64,000 bases of DNA from Serratia plymuthica NBRC 102599 (GTDB lineage: Bacteria > Pseudomonadota > Gammaproteobacteria > Enterobacterales > Enterobacteriaceae): the NCBI RefSeq assembly GCF_001590925.1, contig NZ_BCTU01000007.1, forward strand, positions 62,001 to 126,000, written 5' to 3'. The notes under the pieces were generated by a model, which saw only the letters and a program-made list of their open reading frames with translations, searched no databases and was not told the origin of the DNA. This document shows positions 34,138 through 43,134 of the stretch, piece by piece; position 1 is the first letter of the stretch; each line of letters begins with the position of its first letter. Made by a program: the position numbers and the translations under genes.

Positions 34138-36858
34138 ATGTCACAAACCACCGTGCTGGCGTTGCAGGGGCTAACCTGCATGAACTGCGCGCAACGGGTG
34201 AAAAAAGCCCTGGAAAGCCGCAACGATGTCGAACAGGCAGAGGTCAACGTCCATTACGCCAAAGTCACCGGCGATGCGCCGAGCCAGGCATTGATCGACA
34301 GCGTGATCGCCGCCGGTTACCAGGCTGTCGTAGCGCAACGGCCGGATACCGAACTGCAGCTGAGCGGCCTGAGCTGCATGCACTGCGCCGCCAGCACCCG
34401 TAAAGCGCTGGAAGCGGTACCGGGCGTGATCGCCGCCGACGTCGGCATTGAGTCGGCCAAGGTCTATGGCGATGCCGCTCCCGAGGCGTTGATCGCAGCG
34501 GTAGAGGAAGCCGGTTATCACGCCAGCGTCAATGGAGCCGCCCTTCTCCCAAAAACTGAGCCGTTGACTGAATCAGCCCCTGATTTGCCGGAACCCCAGG
34601 CAGCGGCCCCCTCTTCCCTTCCGGTAACTCGCCACAGCGACGATGATGACAGCGTTCAACTGCTGCTCAGCGGCATGAGTTGCGCCAGCTGTGTCAGTAA
34701 AGTCCAAAGCGCGCTGCAAAGCGTGCCCGGCGTCGAACAGGCGCGGGTCAATCTGGCGGAACGCAGCGCGTTGATTACCGGCGGTGCCGATCCGCAGGCG
34801 CTGGTGGCGGCGGTGGAAAAAGCCGGCTACGGCGCGGAAATGATCCAGGACGAAACCGAACGCCGCGAGCGCCAACAGCAGACCGCACAGGCCAACATGA
34901 AGCGCTTCCGCTGGCAGGCAGCGCTCGGCCTGGCGCTGGGCATTCCGCTGATGGCCTGGGGTCTGTTTGGCGGCAGTATGTCGCTGACACCGGAAACCCA
35001 ACGCCCGTGGCTGTGGGTGGGTCTGATCACGCTGGCGGTGATGGTGTTCGCCGGCGGGCATTTTTACCGCAACGCCTGGCGCGCGCTGCGCAACGGCAGC
35101 GCCACCATGGATACGCTGGTCGCACTCGGCACCGGCGCCGCCTGGCTGTATTCGATCAGCGTCAACCTGTGGCCGGATTTCTTCCCGATGGAGGCGCGGC
35201 ACCTGTATTACGAGGCCAGCGCCATGATCATCGGCCTGATCAACCTCGGCCATGCGCTGGAGCAGCGGGCGCGCCAGCGTTCGTCACAGGCGCTGGAGCG
35301 GCTGCTGGACCTGACGCCGCCGACGGCGCGGCTGGTGACCGACGACGGCGAGAAAACCATTGCGCTGGCGCAGGTGCAGCTTGGTATGACGCTGCGCCTG
35401 ACCACCGGCGATCGTATCCCGGTGGACGGCGAAATTGTGCAGGGCGAAGTGTGGCTGGACGAAGCCATGCTGACCGGCGAAGCCGTGCCGCAGCAGAAAG
35501 GCGTTGGCGATACGGTGCATGCCGGTACGGTGGTGGATGACGGCAGCGTGCTGTTTCGCGCCGGCGCAATCGGCAGCAAAACCACGCTGGCACGAATCAT
35601 CAAACTGGTGCGCCAGGCGCAGAGCAGCAAGCCGGAGATTGGCAAACTGGCGGACCGCATTTCTGCGGTGTTCGTGCCGGTGGTGGTGGCCATCGCCCTG
35701 TTCAGCGCGGCGATCTGGTATTTCTTCGGCCCGCAGCCGCAGTTGGTTTACACGCTGGTGATCGCCACTACGGTGTTGATCATTGCCTGCCCTTGCGCGC
35801 TGGGCCTGGCGACGCCGATGTCGATCATCTCCGGCGTTGGTCGCGCGGCCGAGTTCGGCGTACTGGTGCGCGATGCCGATGCGTTGCAGCAGGCCAGCAC
35901 CCTGGATACGCTGGTGTTCGATAAAACCGGCACCCTGACCGAGGGCCAGCCGCGCGTAGTGGAGATTTTCACCTTCAATCAGATCGGCGAGCAGCAGGCG
36001 CTGCGCTGGGCCGCGGCGCTGGAACAAGGTGCCAGCCACCCCTTGGCGCGCGCCATCGTTGAGCACGCCGCCGGGCAAGCGCTACCGCCGGTTGAGCAGT
36101 TCCGGACCCTGCGCGGTGCCGGCGTCAGCGGCGAAGTGGACGGCGTGAAGCTGCTGCTGGGCAACGCCGCGCTGTTGCAACAGCACCAGGTGGCGACCAC
36201 CGCGCTGGAAGCGCAGATGCAGCAACAGGCCGAGCGCGGCATTACGCCGGTGCTGCTGGCAGCCGACGGCCAGCCGGCTGCGCTGATCGCCATCCGCGAT
36301 CCGCTGCGCAGCGACAGCGTTGAGGCGTTGCAGCGCTTGCATCGTCAGGGCTATCAACTGGTGATGCTGACCGGCGACAACCCGGTGACCGCCAACGCCA
36401 TTGCCAAAGAAGCCGGTATCGACAAGGTCATCGCCGGCGTGCTGCCGGACGGCAAAGCCGAGGCGATCAAACAGTTGCAGGCGCAGGGCCACCGCGTGGC
36501 GATGGTCGGCGATGGCATCAACGACGCCCCGGCACTGGCGCAAGCCGACGTGGGCATCGCGATGGGCAGCGGTAGCGATATCGCTATCGAAACCGCCGCC
36601 ATCACCCTGATGCGTCACAGCCTGAACGGCGTCGCCGACGCGCTGGAACTGTCGAAGGCCACGCTGCGCAACATGAAACAGAACCTGCTCGGGGCATTCA
36701 TTTACAACACGCTCGGCATTCCCATCGCCGCCGGGGTGCTGTATCCGTTGACCGGCACTCTGCTCAGCCCGGTAGTGGCGGGCGCGGCGATGGCGCTGTC
36801 TTCCATTACCGTGGTCAGTAACGCCAACCGGCTGCTGCGTTTTAAACCGAAACGCTGA
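34138..36858 (+). CDS. copA: Cu(I)-exporting P-type ATPase with three metal-binding domains
   Basis: This 906-residue P1B-type ATPase pumps Cu(I) across the inner membrane. Three N-terminal HMA domains carry CMNC (14-17), CMHC (80-83) and CASC (182-185). E. coli CopA has two, so domain 2 is extra. Core motifs follow: TGEAVP, the membrane CPC in [34 protein letters not shown]. The CueR promoter lies upstream. Between domains 2 and 3 a CCCAAAA heptamer may cause -1 frameshifting (see separate entry). A strong terminator follows the stop. Confidence 0.97.
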   Translation: MSQTTVLALQGLTCMNCAQRVKKALESRNDVEQAEVNVHYAKVTGDAPSQALIDSVIAAGYQAVVAQRPDTELQLSGLSCMHCAASTRKALEAVPGVIAADVGIESAKVYGDAAPEALIAAVEEAGYHASVNGAALLPKTEPLTESAPDLPEPQAAAPSSLPVTRHSDDDDSVQLLLSGMSCASCVSKVQSALQSVPGVEQARVNLAERSALITGGADPQALVAAVEKAGYGAEMIQDETERRERQQQTAQANMKRFRWQAALGLALGIPLMAWGLFGGSMSLTPETQRPWLWVGLITLAVMVFAGGHFYRNAWRALRNGSATMDTLVALGTGAAWLYSISVNLWPDFFPMEARHLYYEASAMIIGLINLGHALEQRARQRSSQALERLLDLTPPTARLVTDDGEKTIALAQVQLGMTLRLTTGDRIPVDGEIVQGEVWLDEAMLTGEAVPQQKGVGDTVHAGTVVDDGSVLFRAGAIGSKTTLARIIKLVRQAQSSKPEIGKLADRISAVFVPVVVAIALFSAAIWYFFGPQPQLVYTLVIATTVLIIACPCALGLATPMSIISGVGRAAEFGVLVRDADALQQASTLDTLVFDKTGTLTEGQPRVVEIFTFNQIGEQQALRWAAALEQGASHPLARAIVEHAAGQALPPVEQFRTLRGAGVSGEVDGVKLLLGNAALLQQHQVATTALEAQMQQQAERGITPVLLAADGQPAALIAIRDPLRSDSVEALQRLHRQGYQLVMLTGDNPVTANAIAKEAGIDKVIAGVLPDGKAEAIKQLQAQGHRVAMVGDGINDAPALAQADVGIAMGSGSDIAIETAAITLMRHSLNGVADALELSKATLRNMKQNLLGAFIYNTLGIPIAAGVLYPLTGTLLSPVVAGAAMALSSITVVSNANRLLRFKPKR
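34548..34554 (+). promoter_or_regulatory. candidate -1 frameshift site in copA
   Basis: In the copA frame the sequence reads C CCA AAA, a canonical X XXY YYZ heptamer. After a -1 slip the next codons are AAC and TGA, giving a 140-residue product ending P-K-N with HMA domains 1 and 2. A perfect stem (AATCAG, CCC, CTGATT) lies at 34571-34585. E. coli copA has a proven -1 site (CCCAAAG) at the matching place after its first domain, producing CopA(Z). Confidence 0.7.
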
Positions 36859-36866
36859 ATGCCGCT

Positions 36867-36900
36867 GCGGGGCGCAAATCCTTGCGCCCCGCTTCCTTTG
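36867..36900 (+). terminator. terminator after copA
   Basis: GCGGGGCGCAA, ATCC, TTGCGCCCCGC is a perfect 11-bp stem followed by TTCCTTT. Confidence 0.88.
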
Positions 36901-37027
36901 GGATAATTCCTTCACTCTTCAGGCTTTCTTGTGCGCCGGATAGCGTTTAGCATGGCATAAACGCGCTACCCGCCAGAGGCCAGGCCGTCGTCTGCACACT
37001 CGCGGGGAAAATAAGGAACCACGCTGT

Positions 37028-37831
37028 ATGGGTAAGCTATTACGCCGCCTGGCCGCCTTTCTCGGCATTATTTCTCCGATGACCTACGCCTACCCGGCGC
37101 TGGATATCCGGCTGCCCGGCGATCGTCAATTCCATCTGGTGGGCAGCATTCATATGGGTACGGTGGATATGTCGCCGCTGCCTGCCACGCTGGCGACTCG
37201 CCTGAAACAGGCTGATGCCCTGATTGTCGAAGCCGATATCACCGGCTCCGCCTCGCCGTTTGGCCACAGCGCCCCACAGCCCGACCTGGTAGAACGTCTT
37301 TCCGATACCGAGTTTCAGCAGTTATTGGTCCTGTGCCACGAACTGGGCGCCGACGCAGAGGTGTTCTCGACCCTCCCCGGCTGGCAGGTGGCGTTGACGA
37401 TGCAGGCTCGTCAGGCTCAGCGACTGGGGCTGCGCGCCGAGTACGGCGTAGACTACCAACTGTTGCAGGCCGCCAGGCAACAACACAAAAAGGTGATTGA
37501 GCTGGAAGGCGCGGAACAGCAGATGGCGATGCTGGAACAGTTGCCGGAAGGCGGTATGGCGCTGCTGCGCGATACGCTGGAACACTGGCACACCAACGCG
37601 CGCCTGCTGCAAACCATGGTGAGCTGGTGGCTGGACGCAAAACCCAACGGCGCGCTGGAAACCCTGCCCGCCACCTTCAGCGCCGATCTGTACGACGTGC
37701 TGATGCATCGGCGCAACCGGGACTGGCAGCAGAAACTGGAGGCGTTGCCGGCCGGCAACTACGTGGTGGCGGTGGGCGCACTGCATCTGTACGGCGAAGA
37801 TAATCTGCCGGCGATGCTTCAGGCGCAGTAA
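37028..37831 (+). CDS. ybaP: TraB/GumN-family protein YbaP
   Basis: This 267-residue TraB/GumN-like protein has the conserved GSIHMGT near the N-terminus, the EADI segment, GLRAEYGVDYQLL, ELEGAEQQ and the C-terminal VVAVGALHLYGEDNLP. The two GxxH-type motifs suggest a metal-dependent hydrolase, but no substrate is established. An uncleaved or cleaved N-terminal hydrophobic segment (LAAFLGIISP) is possible. Confidence 0.92.
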   Translation: MGKLLRRLAAFLGIISPMTYAYPALDIRLPGDRQFHLVGSIHMGTVDMSPLPATLATRLKQADALIVEADITGSASPFGHSAPQPDLVERLSDTEFQQLLVLCHELGADAEVFSTLPGWQVALTMQARQAQRLGLRAEYGVDYQLLQAARQQHKKVIELEGAEQQMAMLEQLPEGGMALLRDTLEHWHTNARLLQTMVSWWLDAKPNGALETLPATFSADLYDVLMHRRNRDWQQKLEALPAGNYVVAVGALHLYGEDNLPAMLQAQ

Positions 37832-38058
37832 AAAAAGTGGCCAATATCGCTACTGGCCAGTCAAAGAGGAATTTCTTGTATTTTAGTTATACGCATAGCA
37901 ACCGTGTTAACGGTTACAATAGACAGGGTAGCAACCCAGTGAACACCTTGGCAACCCGCTTTATGTAACAGCAGCTCAGGTTGCTGCCGCCGTTAGATTT
38001 TTGTAATTTTGTTGCTTTGCTTTGCAACTTCCCGTGCGAAGGGAAATAGGAAAACAGT

Positions 38059-38538
38059 ATGACGCCCGCAGTGATCCTGCTTGAGAAACAAAAAATCGCG
38101 TTTACCCTTCATCCCTATCATCACGACAGTGCGGAAACCCACTTCGGTGATGAAGCGGTGCAGAAACTTGGGCTCGATGCCGATCGCGTCTATAAAACGT
38201 TGTTGGTGGCGCTGAACGGCGACGCCAAACATCTGGCGGTGGCGGTAACGCCGGTCGCGACCCAGTTGGATCTGAAAAAGGTCGCTCGCGCCCTGGGCGC
38301 AAAGAAAGCGGAAATGGCCGACCCGCAACTGGCACAGCGCGTAACCGGTTATCTGGTCGGCGGCATTAGCCCGCTGGGGCAGAAAAAGCGGCTGCCGACG
38401 GTGATCGACAGCCCGGCGCAGCAGTTCGCCACCATTTACGTCTCCGGCGGCAAACGCGGGCTGGATATCGAACTGGCCGCCGGCGATTTATGCCGCCTAC
38501 TGGCCGGCAGCTTCGCCGATATCGCCAAGCGCGATTAG
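38059..38538 (+). CDS. ybaK: Cys-tRNA(Pro)/Cys-tRNA(Cys) deacylase YbaK
   Basis: This 159-residue protein hydrolyses Cys-tRNA(Pro) formed by prolyl-tRNA synthetase, a trans-editing factor. Seen: [19 protein letters not shown] with the catalytic lysine, [30 protein letters not shown] and [17 protein letters not shown]. The 227-bp gap after ybaP contains only a short hairpin (TGGCCA...TGGCCA near 37838-37859). Confidence 0.95.
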   Translation: MTPAVILLEKQKIAFTLHPYHHDSAETHFGDEAVQKLGLDADRVYKTLLVALNGDAKHLAVAVTPVATQLDLKKVARALGAKKAEMADPQLAQRVTGYLVGGISPLGQKKRLPTVIDSPAQQFATIYVSGGKRGLDIELAAGDLCRLLAGSFADIAKRD

Positions 38539-38623
38539 TGACAGGGAGAAGCTTAACCGGATACTGGAGGATATGTTCTAAGAGTCTGACAATGGCTGGT
38601 GACTGATATTTGAGGGGGTAATC

Positions 38624-38862
38624 ATGATTTACGTTGATGTGACCATCGGTAAGAAAAACAATTTCCCGCCGGCACTGCCTTGGCCAAGGCGGTCGAGCTG
38701 AACAAGCGGCTGCAGCGTAAATTCTCTGACATTAAAGCTACCGTTCGTTTGGCGGATCTGGATGAGCTTTTGGTGCGCAATGGTACTACGGCGGACAAAG
38801 AGGTTGTAGAGGAAATGCAGCAGGAAACGTGGGAAAGTGCAGATGACTGGTTTCAGTCTTAG
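38624..38862 (+). pseudogene. dinI-like gene with a one-base deletion
   Basis: The start at 38624 has GAGGGGGT upstream and reads MIYVDVTIGKKNNFPP like DinI-family proteins. The frame then runs to TGA at 38699-38701. The next frame continues the family sequence (LAKAVELNKRLQRKF ... EEMQQETWESADDWFQS, stop about 38862). The two parts join if one base is restored in the CC(N)GCC stretch near 38665. DinI proteins modulate RecA filaments; no LexA box is seen upstream. It is either a broken gene or a sequencing error. Confidence 0.8.
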
Positions 38863-38980
38863 AAGGTTGTGACTTGTATCAGAATATACACCGGGCAATT
38901 TTCTCTAAACCGCACCTTATATGGATATTTTTGCCGCTGCTGAATATATTGGGAAACAGCCAAACTAACAAGGAAAAGTG

Positions 38981-39430
38981 ATGGATACGGTTGAAGAGTT
39001 AAATGGAACTTATTTTTTTGATGGAATGATAGGGTTATCGGCAGGTGAATTGGCTTTTTGGATCATCGTTGATGAGGCTCAGAAAGAACTAGGGACCCAA
39101 GATGTAGTCGCCTTAGCATTACTCATCGGTGGATACCCTTTTATCCCCGTCACAGGAAAGTTAGACGTTCGTAGAGCGACCGCTGGTACATCACCTTTAT
39201 CCTATGCGGCAAGACATATGATTCGCTATAAAATGAAAAAACCGCTAAAAACACTCACGTGGGAAAATATGCTGCGTGGGAAATGGTCACCGACAAGAAG
39301 TCTCGGCGCGTTTGTTGGCAGGTGGGTACCTTGGATTGGCGTAGTTATTACAATGTATGACTTATGGACGATCTCCTCGCGCTCATTGCGCCGATATAAC
39401 TTGATTGCGAAAAAAGGTGATCGGCTATGA
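38981..39430 (+). CDS. STM2901-family protein
   Basis: This 149-residue protein resembles the Salmonella STM2901 family. Seen are an acidic start (MDTVEELNGTYFFDGMIGLSAGELAFWIIVDEAQKELG), hydrophobic segments around VVALALLIGGYPFIPV and WVPWIGVVITMYDLW, and a basic C-terminus. AAGGA lies 7 bases before the ATG at 38981. It is membrane-associated by appearance. It overlaps the DUF1493 gene by four bases, a pairing also found in Salmonella. Function unknown. Confidence 0.78.
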   Translation: MDTVEELNGTYFFDGMIGLSAGELAFWIIVDEAQKELGTQDVVALALLIGGYPFIPVTGKLDVRRATAGTSPLSYAARHMIRYKMKKPLKTLTWENMLRGKWSPTRSLGAFVGRWVPWIGVVITMYDLWTISSRSLRRYNLIAKKGDRL

Positions 39431-39774
39431 ACCTAGGGGATAACCTCTCAGAATATGTGATTGCGTTCGTTCAGCAAGAGCTATTTGGCACTCAAAAACC
39501 CCCCTTTACCATCGATGAAAACTTCCCAATTAATGTGGGCGAATATCCCATCGACAGTGAAGATGCTGACGAATTGTTGGTGGCTTTCGCAGAAAAATTC
39601 CATGTCGATTTTAAATCTATGGAATGGAATGACTATTTTCCAAGAGTCGGTATTCCCTTCATTCCTAACTGCCTTTTGCCTAAACACCTCCAAACTGATC
39701 ACAACAATCCAAAACCACTAACCATTGCTATGCTCATCGATTCTGCCAAAGCTGGCCGCTGGCTCTATGACTGA
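39427..39774 (+). CDS. DUF1493-family protein
   Basis: This 115-residue acidic protein has the DUF1493 pattern: an N-terminal helix (VIAFVQQELFG), DSEDADELLVAFAEKFHVDF, a central aromatic NDYFPRVGIPFIPN and the end KPLTIAMLIDSAKAGRWLYD. It is small, soluble and coupled to the STM2901-like gene (ATGA). The acidic helical look recalls acyl-carrier-like folds, but no function is established. Confidence 0.8.
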   Translation: MNLGDNLSEYVIAFVQQELFGTQKPPFTIDENFPINVGEYPIDSEDADELLVAFAEKFHVDFKSMEWNDYFPRVGIPFIPNCLLPKHLQTDHNNPKPLTIAMLIDSAKAGRWLYD

Positions 39775-39834
39775 GCAGGTAAAAGCAGGCAATTTACCCC
39801 GTACTGAGACAAAGAAAACTGCCTTTATATTTAA

Positions 39835-41487
39835 CTACTGATAAACAATCTCGCCCTTCGGCTCATAGGCCGCCGCATCCAGCGGAGAGTGCTTCTCGAT
39901 ATACTGTTTCAGCACTTCGGCATCGATAAAACCGGTGTTGACGTAGCTTGGCAGGGTATCGAGTTTCGGATAACCGTCACCGCCCAACGCATTGAAGTTC
40001 AGCGTCGCCATACGGTAGGTTTTGTCCGCCTGCAATGGCTCGCCCTTGATCTTCACGTTGCTGACGCCCTTGCCGTCCGCCGTCAGGCTGACGTTGGCAA
40101 ACTGCGCGTAAGCGCCGGAATCCACCTTCATGTTGGCGACCACCGCCAGGTATTTTTCTACCTCGCTGCCTTTCATCTCGGCATAGACCAGCGTATTGCC
40201 AAACGGCTGCACCTTGAGCACATTTTTATAGGTAATGTCGCCGGACTCGATCGAATCACGCACCCCACCGCCGCTCATCACCGCAAAATCGGCTTCGGCA
40301 CGTTCCATTTGCGCCGCCAGCAGCACCCGCGACAAGTTGGTCTGAACGAAGCGCACCTTGCTGCGATCGCCCTCCAGCTTGCCGTTCACGCTGCCGATTT
40401 TAACCTCAAGCTGCGCCTTGCCCTTGTCCTGGAATGGCGTCAGCAGTTTCATCATGGAAGGATCTTCCTGAATTTGCTGGGTGTAATACACTCGCTCGCT
40501 GGTGCCGTCGGCTTTTTCCACCTTCTTCTTCAGGTTGACCGGGATCAGTTGATAATGCACCAGCTTCAGCTCGCCGTTGCGGAACTGGAAGTCGGCGCGG
40601 CCGACGTATTTGCCCCACTCGTGCGCCTGGACGATCCAGGTGCCGTTTTGGCGATCCGGCGAACACGGAGTGCCCGGCACGTAGTCTACCTGCTTGTGGT
40701 TTTCGCCGGCCATACAGACCGGATCCTGCGAGTGACCGCCGACGATCATATCCAGGTAACCTGCCGGCAGGTTGCGCGCCATCTCGACGTCGCCCGGCGC
40801 GTTGGAGCCGTGGTTGCCGTCATCGTAATGGCCCATGTGAGTGGCGGCGATGATCACGTCCGGCTTTTCATCCTTGCGCAGTTGCTCAACCACTTGTTTC
40901 GCTTCCTGCGCCGGTACGCGGAACTCGATATCGGTAAAGTATTCCGGGTTGCCGATCTTGGCGGTGTCGTCGGTAGTCAGGCCGATAACCGCAATCTTGA
41001 TGCCCTGCTTGTCAAATAAGGCGTAGGGTTTGAACAGACGCTGTTGAGTGCTTTTCTGATAGATATTGGCCGACAGCAGCGGGAAGGTCGCCCATTTCTC
41101 CTGCTGACGCAGCACGCTGAGCGGATTGTCGAACTCATGGTTGCCGATCGCCATCGCATCGTAACCCACCAGGTTCATGCCACGAAAATCCGGTTCGGCA
41201 TCCTGCAGGTCGGACTCCGGCACGCCGGTATTGATATCGCCGCCGGACAGCAGCAGCAGGCTGCCGCCCTTGGCCGCCACTTCCTGGCGAATGCTGTCTA
41301 CCAGGGTTTTCTGCGCGCCCAGACCATACTCACCGTGATCGTTCTGCCAGAAATGGCCATGGTGATCGTTGGTATGCAGGATGGTGATGTCGTAAGTTTT
41401 ATCCTTTTCCCAGGCGCTGGCGGCTCCCGACAGGAAAGTCAGGGACACGGCCAAGGCGCATGCGGTGGTTTTTAACGAAAAACGCAT
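39835..41487 (-). CDS. ushA: periplasmic UDP-sugar hydrolase / 5'-nucleotidase
   Basis: This 550-residue precursor has a signal peptide (MRFSLKTTACALAVSLTFL, cut after ASA). The metallophosphoesterase domain shows LHTNDHHGHF, GDINTG, GNHEFDNP, THMGHYD and VGGHSQDP. A C-terminal 5'-nucleotidase domain follows (SGGGVRDSI, NFNALGGDGYP). It degrades nucleotides and UDP-sugars for salvage. GGAGAG before the ATG at 41487 fixes the start. Confidence 0.96.
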   Translation of the reverse strand: MRFSLKTTACALAVSLTFLSGAASAWEKDKTYDITILHTNDHHGHFWQNDHGEYGLGAQKTLVDSIRQEVAAKGGSLLLLSGGDINTGVPESDLQDAEPDFRGMNLVGYDAMAIGNHEFDNPLSVLRQQEKWATFPLLSANIYQKSTQQRLFKPYALFDKQGIKIAVIGLTTDDTAKIGNPEYFTDIEFRVPAQEAKQVVEQLRKDEKPDVIIAATHMGHYDDGNHGSNAPGDVEMARNLPAGYLDMIVGGHSQDPVCMAGENHKQVDYVPGTPCSPDRQNGTWIVQAHEWGKYVGRADFQFRNGELKLVHYQLIPVNLKKKVEKADGTSERVYYTQQIQEDPSMMKLLTPFQDKGKAQLEVKIGSVNGKLEGDRSKVRFVQTNLSRVLLAAQMERAEADFAVMSGGGVRDSIESGDITYKNVLKVQPFGNTLVYAEMKGSEVEKYLAVVANMKVDSGAYAQFANVSLTADGKGVSNVKIKGEPLQADKTYRMATLNFNALGGDGYPKLDTLPSYVNTGFIDAEVLKQYIEKHSPLDAAAYEPKGEIVYQ

Positions 41488-41669
41488 GGCGGCTCTCCAT
41501 GATGAAAATGCACTGTTTTTTGAGGTGGCCGAAATTGTAGCGCGAAACAAAGGCGAGTGATTTCAAATTTTTGCGATATACGTCAAATTATGTCGGATGT
41601 GGTAAAAATTGAACAACTTGCCTAAGATAATCTGCTCTGAACTCTAAAACTTACCAGGCTAATAATAAA

Positions 41670-42890
41670 ATGACCGACCGTAGCGAAACCGCCATGCCGC
41701 CGGCCAAGGGCGGTGCGGTTAAAGGCACCGCTTTCTCGATCCTCGGCGCCATCAGCGTATCCCATTTGTTGAACGACATGATTCAGTCGCTGATCCTGGC
41801 GATTTACCCGATCCTGCAGGCCGATTTCAATCTCAGCTTTGTGCAGATCGGCATGATCACCCTGACTTATCAATTGACCGCCTCGCTGTTGCAACCGTTG
41901 ATCGGCCACTTCACCGATAAACACCCGCAGCCTTATTCGCTGCCGATCGGCATGGGCTTTACCCTGTGTGGTCTGCTGCTGCTGTCGGTAGCCAATACTT
42001 TCCCGCTGGTGTTGCTGGCTGCGGCGTTGGTCGGTACCGGCTCTTCGGTGTTCCACCCGGAGTCGTCCCGCGTGGCGCGCATGGCTTCCGGTGGCCGGCA
42101 TGGTCTGGCGCAGTCACTGTTCCAGGTCGGCGGCAACTTTGGCAGTTCTCTGGGCCCCCTGTTGGCGGCGCTGATTATCGCGCCTTACGGTAAGGGCAAC
42201 GTCGCCTGGTTCTCACTGGCGGCGCTGCTGGCGATTGTGGTGCTGTTGCAGGTCAGCAAGTGGTATCAGCAACAGCATCGGGCAACAAAAGGTCTGCCAA
42301 AAACCGCCGCTGCGCGGCAACCGCTGCCAAAACGTACCGTTACCTACGCTCTCGGCATCCTGCTGGTGCTTATTTTCTCAAAATATTTCTACTTGGCCAG
42401 TATCAGCAGCTATTACACCTTTTATCTGATACATAAGTTCGGCGTTTCGGTACAAAATGCCCAGATACATCTGTTTACTTTTCTGTTCGCCGTAGCCGCC
42501 GGCACCATTATCGGCGGGCCACTGGGCGACAAGATAGGTCGAAAATATGTCATTTGGGGCTCCATACTTGGCGCAGCACCTTTCACGCTTGTTTTACCCT
42601 ATGCATCTTTATACTGGACCGGTATTTTGACGGTGATCATAGGGGTAATTCTCGCCTCGGCGTTTTCGGCCATTTTGGTCTACGCTCAGGAGCTGATCCC
42701 CGGGAAAGTGGGTATGGTTTCCGGTTTATTCTTCGGTTTTGCTTTTGGTATGGGTGGGTTAGGCGCGGCAGTTCTTGGTTATGTCGCAGATTTGACCAGT
42801 ATCGAATTGGTCTACCAAATCTGTGCTTTCTTACCCTTGATCGGCATTATCACCGCACTGCTGCCTAATATGGATCATAACTCACAATAA
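41670..42890 (+). CDS. fsr: fosmidomycin efflux protein (MFS)
   Basis: This 406-residue major-facilitator protein resembles E. coli Fsr. Blocks seen are ISVSHLLNDMIQSLILAIYP, GTGSSVFHPESSRVARMASGGRHG, GGNFGSSLGPLLAA, IFSKYFYLASISSYYTFYL and GDKIGRKYVIWGS. It is divergent from ushA, as in E. coli. Codon choice in the last third looks more AT-rich than in the first part. Confidence 0.94.
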   Translation: MTDRSETAMPPAKGGAVKGTAFSILGAISVSHLLNDMIQSLILAIYPILQADFNLSFVQIGMITLTYQLTASLLQPLIGHFTDKHPQPYSLPIGMGFTLCGLLLLSVANTFPLVLLAAALVGTGSSVFHPESSRVARMASGGRHGLAQSLFQVGGNFGSSLGPLLAALIIAPYGKGNVAWFSLAALLAIVVLLQVSKWYQQQHRATKGLPKTAAARQPLPKRTVTYALGILLVLIFSKYFYLASISSYYTFYLIHKFGVSVQNAQIHLFTFLFAVAAGTIIGGPLGDKIGRKYVIWGSILGAAPFTLVLPYASLYWTGILTVIIGVILASAFSAILVYAQELIPGKVGMVSGLFFGFAFGMGGLGAAVLGYVADLTSIELVYQICAFLPLIGIITALLPNMDHNSQ

Positions 42891-42901
42891 CCCTGCTACA
42901 G

Positions 42902-42935
42902 CCCGGTTGATAAATATTATTCAGCCGGGTTATCT
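42902..42935 (+). terminator. hairpin after fsr
   Basis: CCCGGTTGA ... TCAGCCGGG gives a 9-bp stem with one G.T pair just after the fsr stop. The T-run is weak. The remaining DNA to ybaL at 43135 holds no gene. Confidence 0.55.
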
Positions 42936-43134
42936 CCCACATAAATCAATGTTATTTGACTTATTCGTTGATAAATCCCCTCACTGGCCTGCCCAACGCG
43001 GAATCCTCTGCTTTTTCGCAAAAAGGCCAAATTTAGCTAAGCAAAGCACGCACAAATGCAATAAACTAAATGTATCTTTTCGTAACTTCGTTGCGTTTTC
43101 CCTCTACCGCCATGCATAGCTAGAAGGAGTCTGG

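Noticed and set aside
38540..38623. LexA box upstream of the dinI-like gene
   Set aside because: No CTGT-N8-ACAG pattern; SOS control cannot be claimed.
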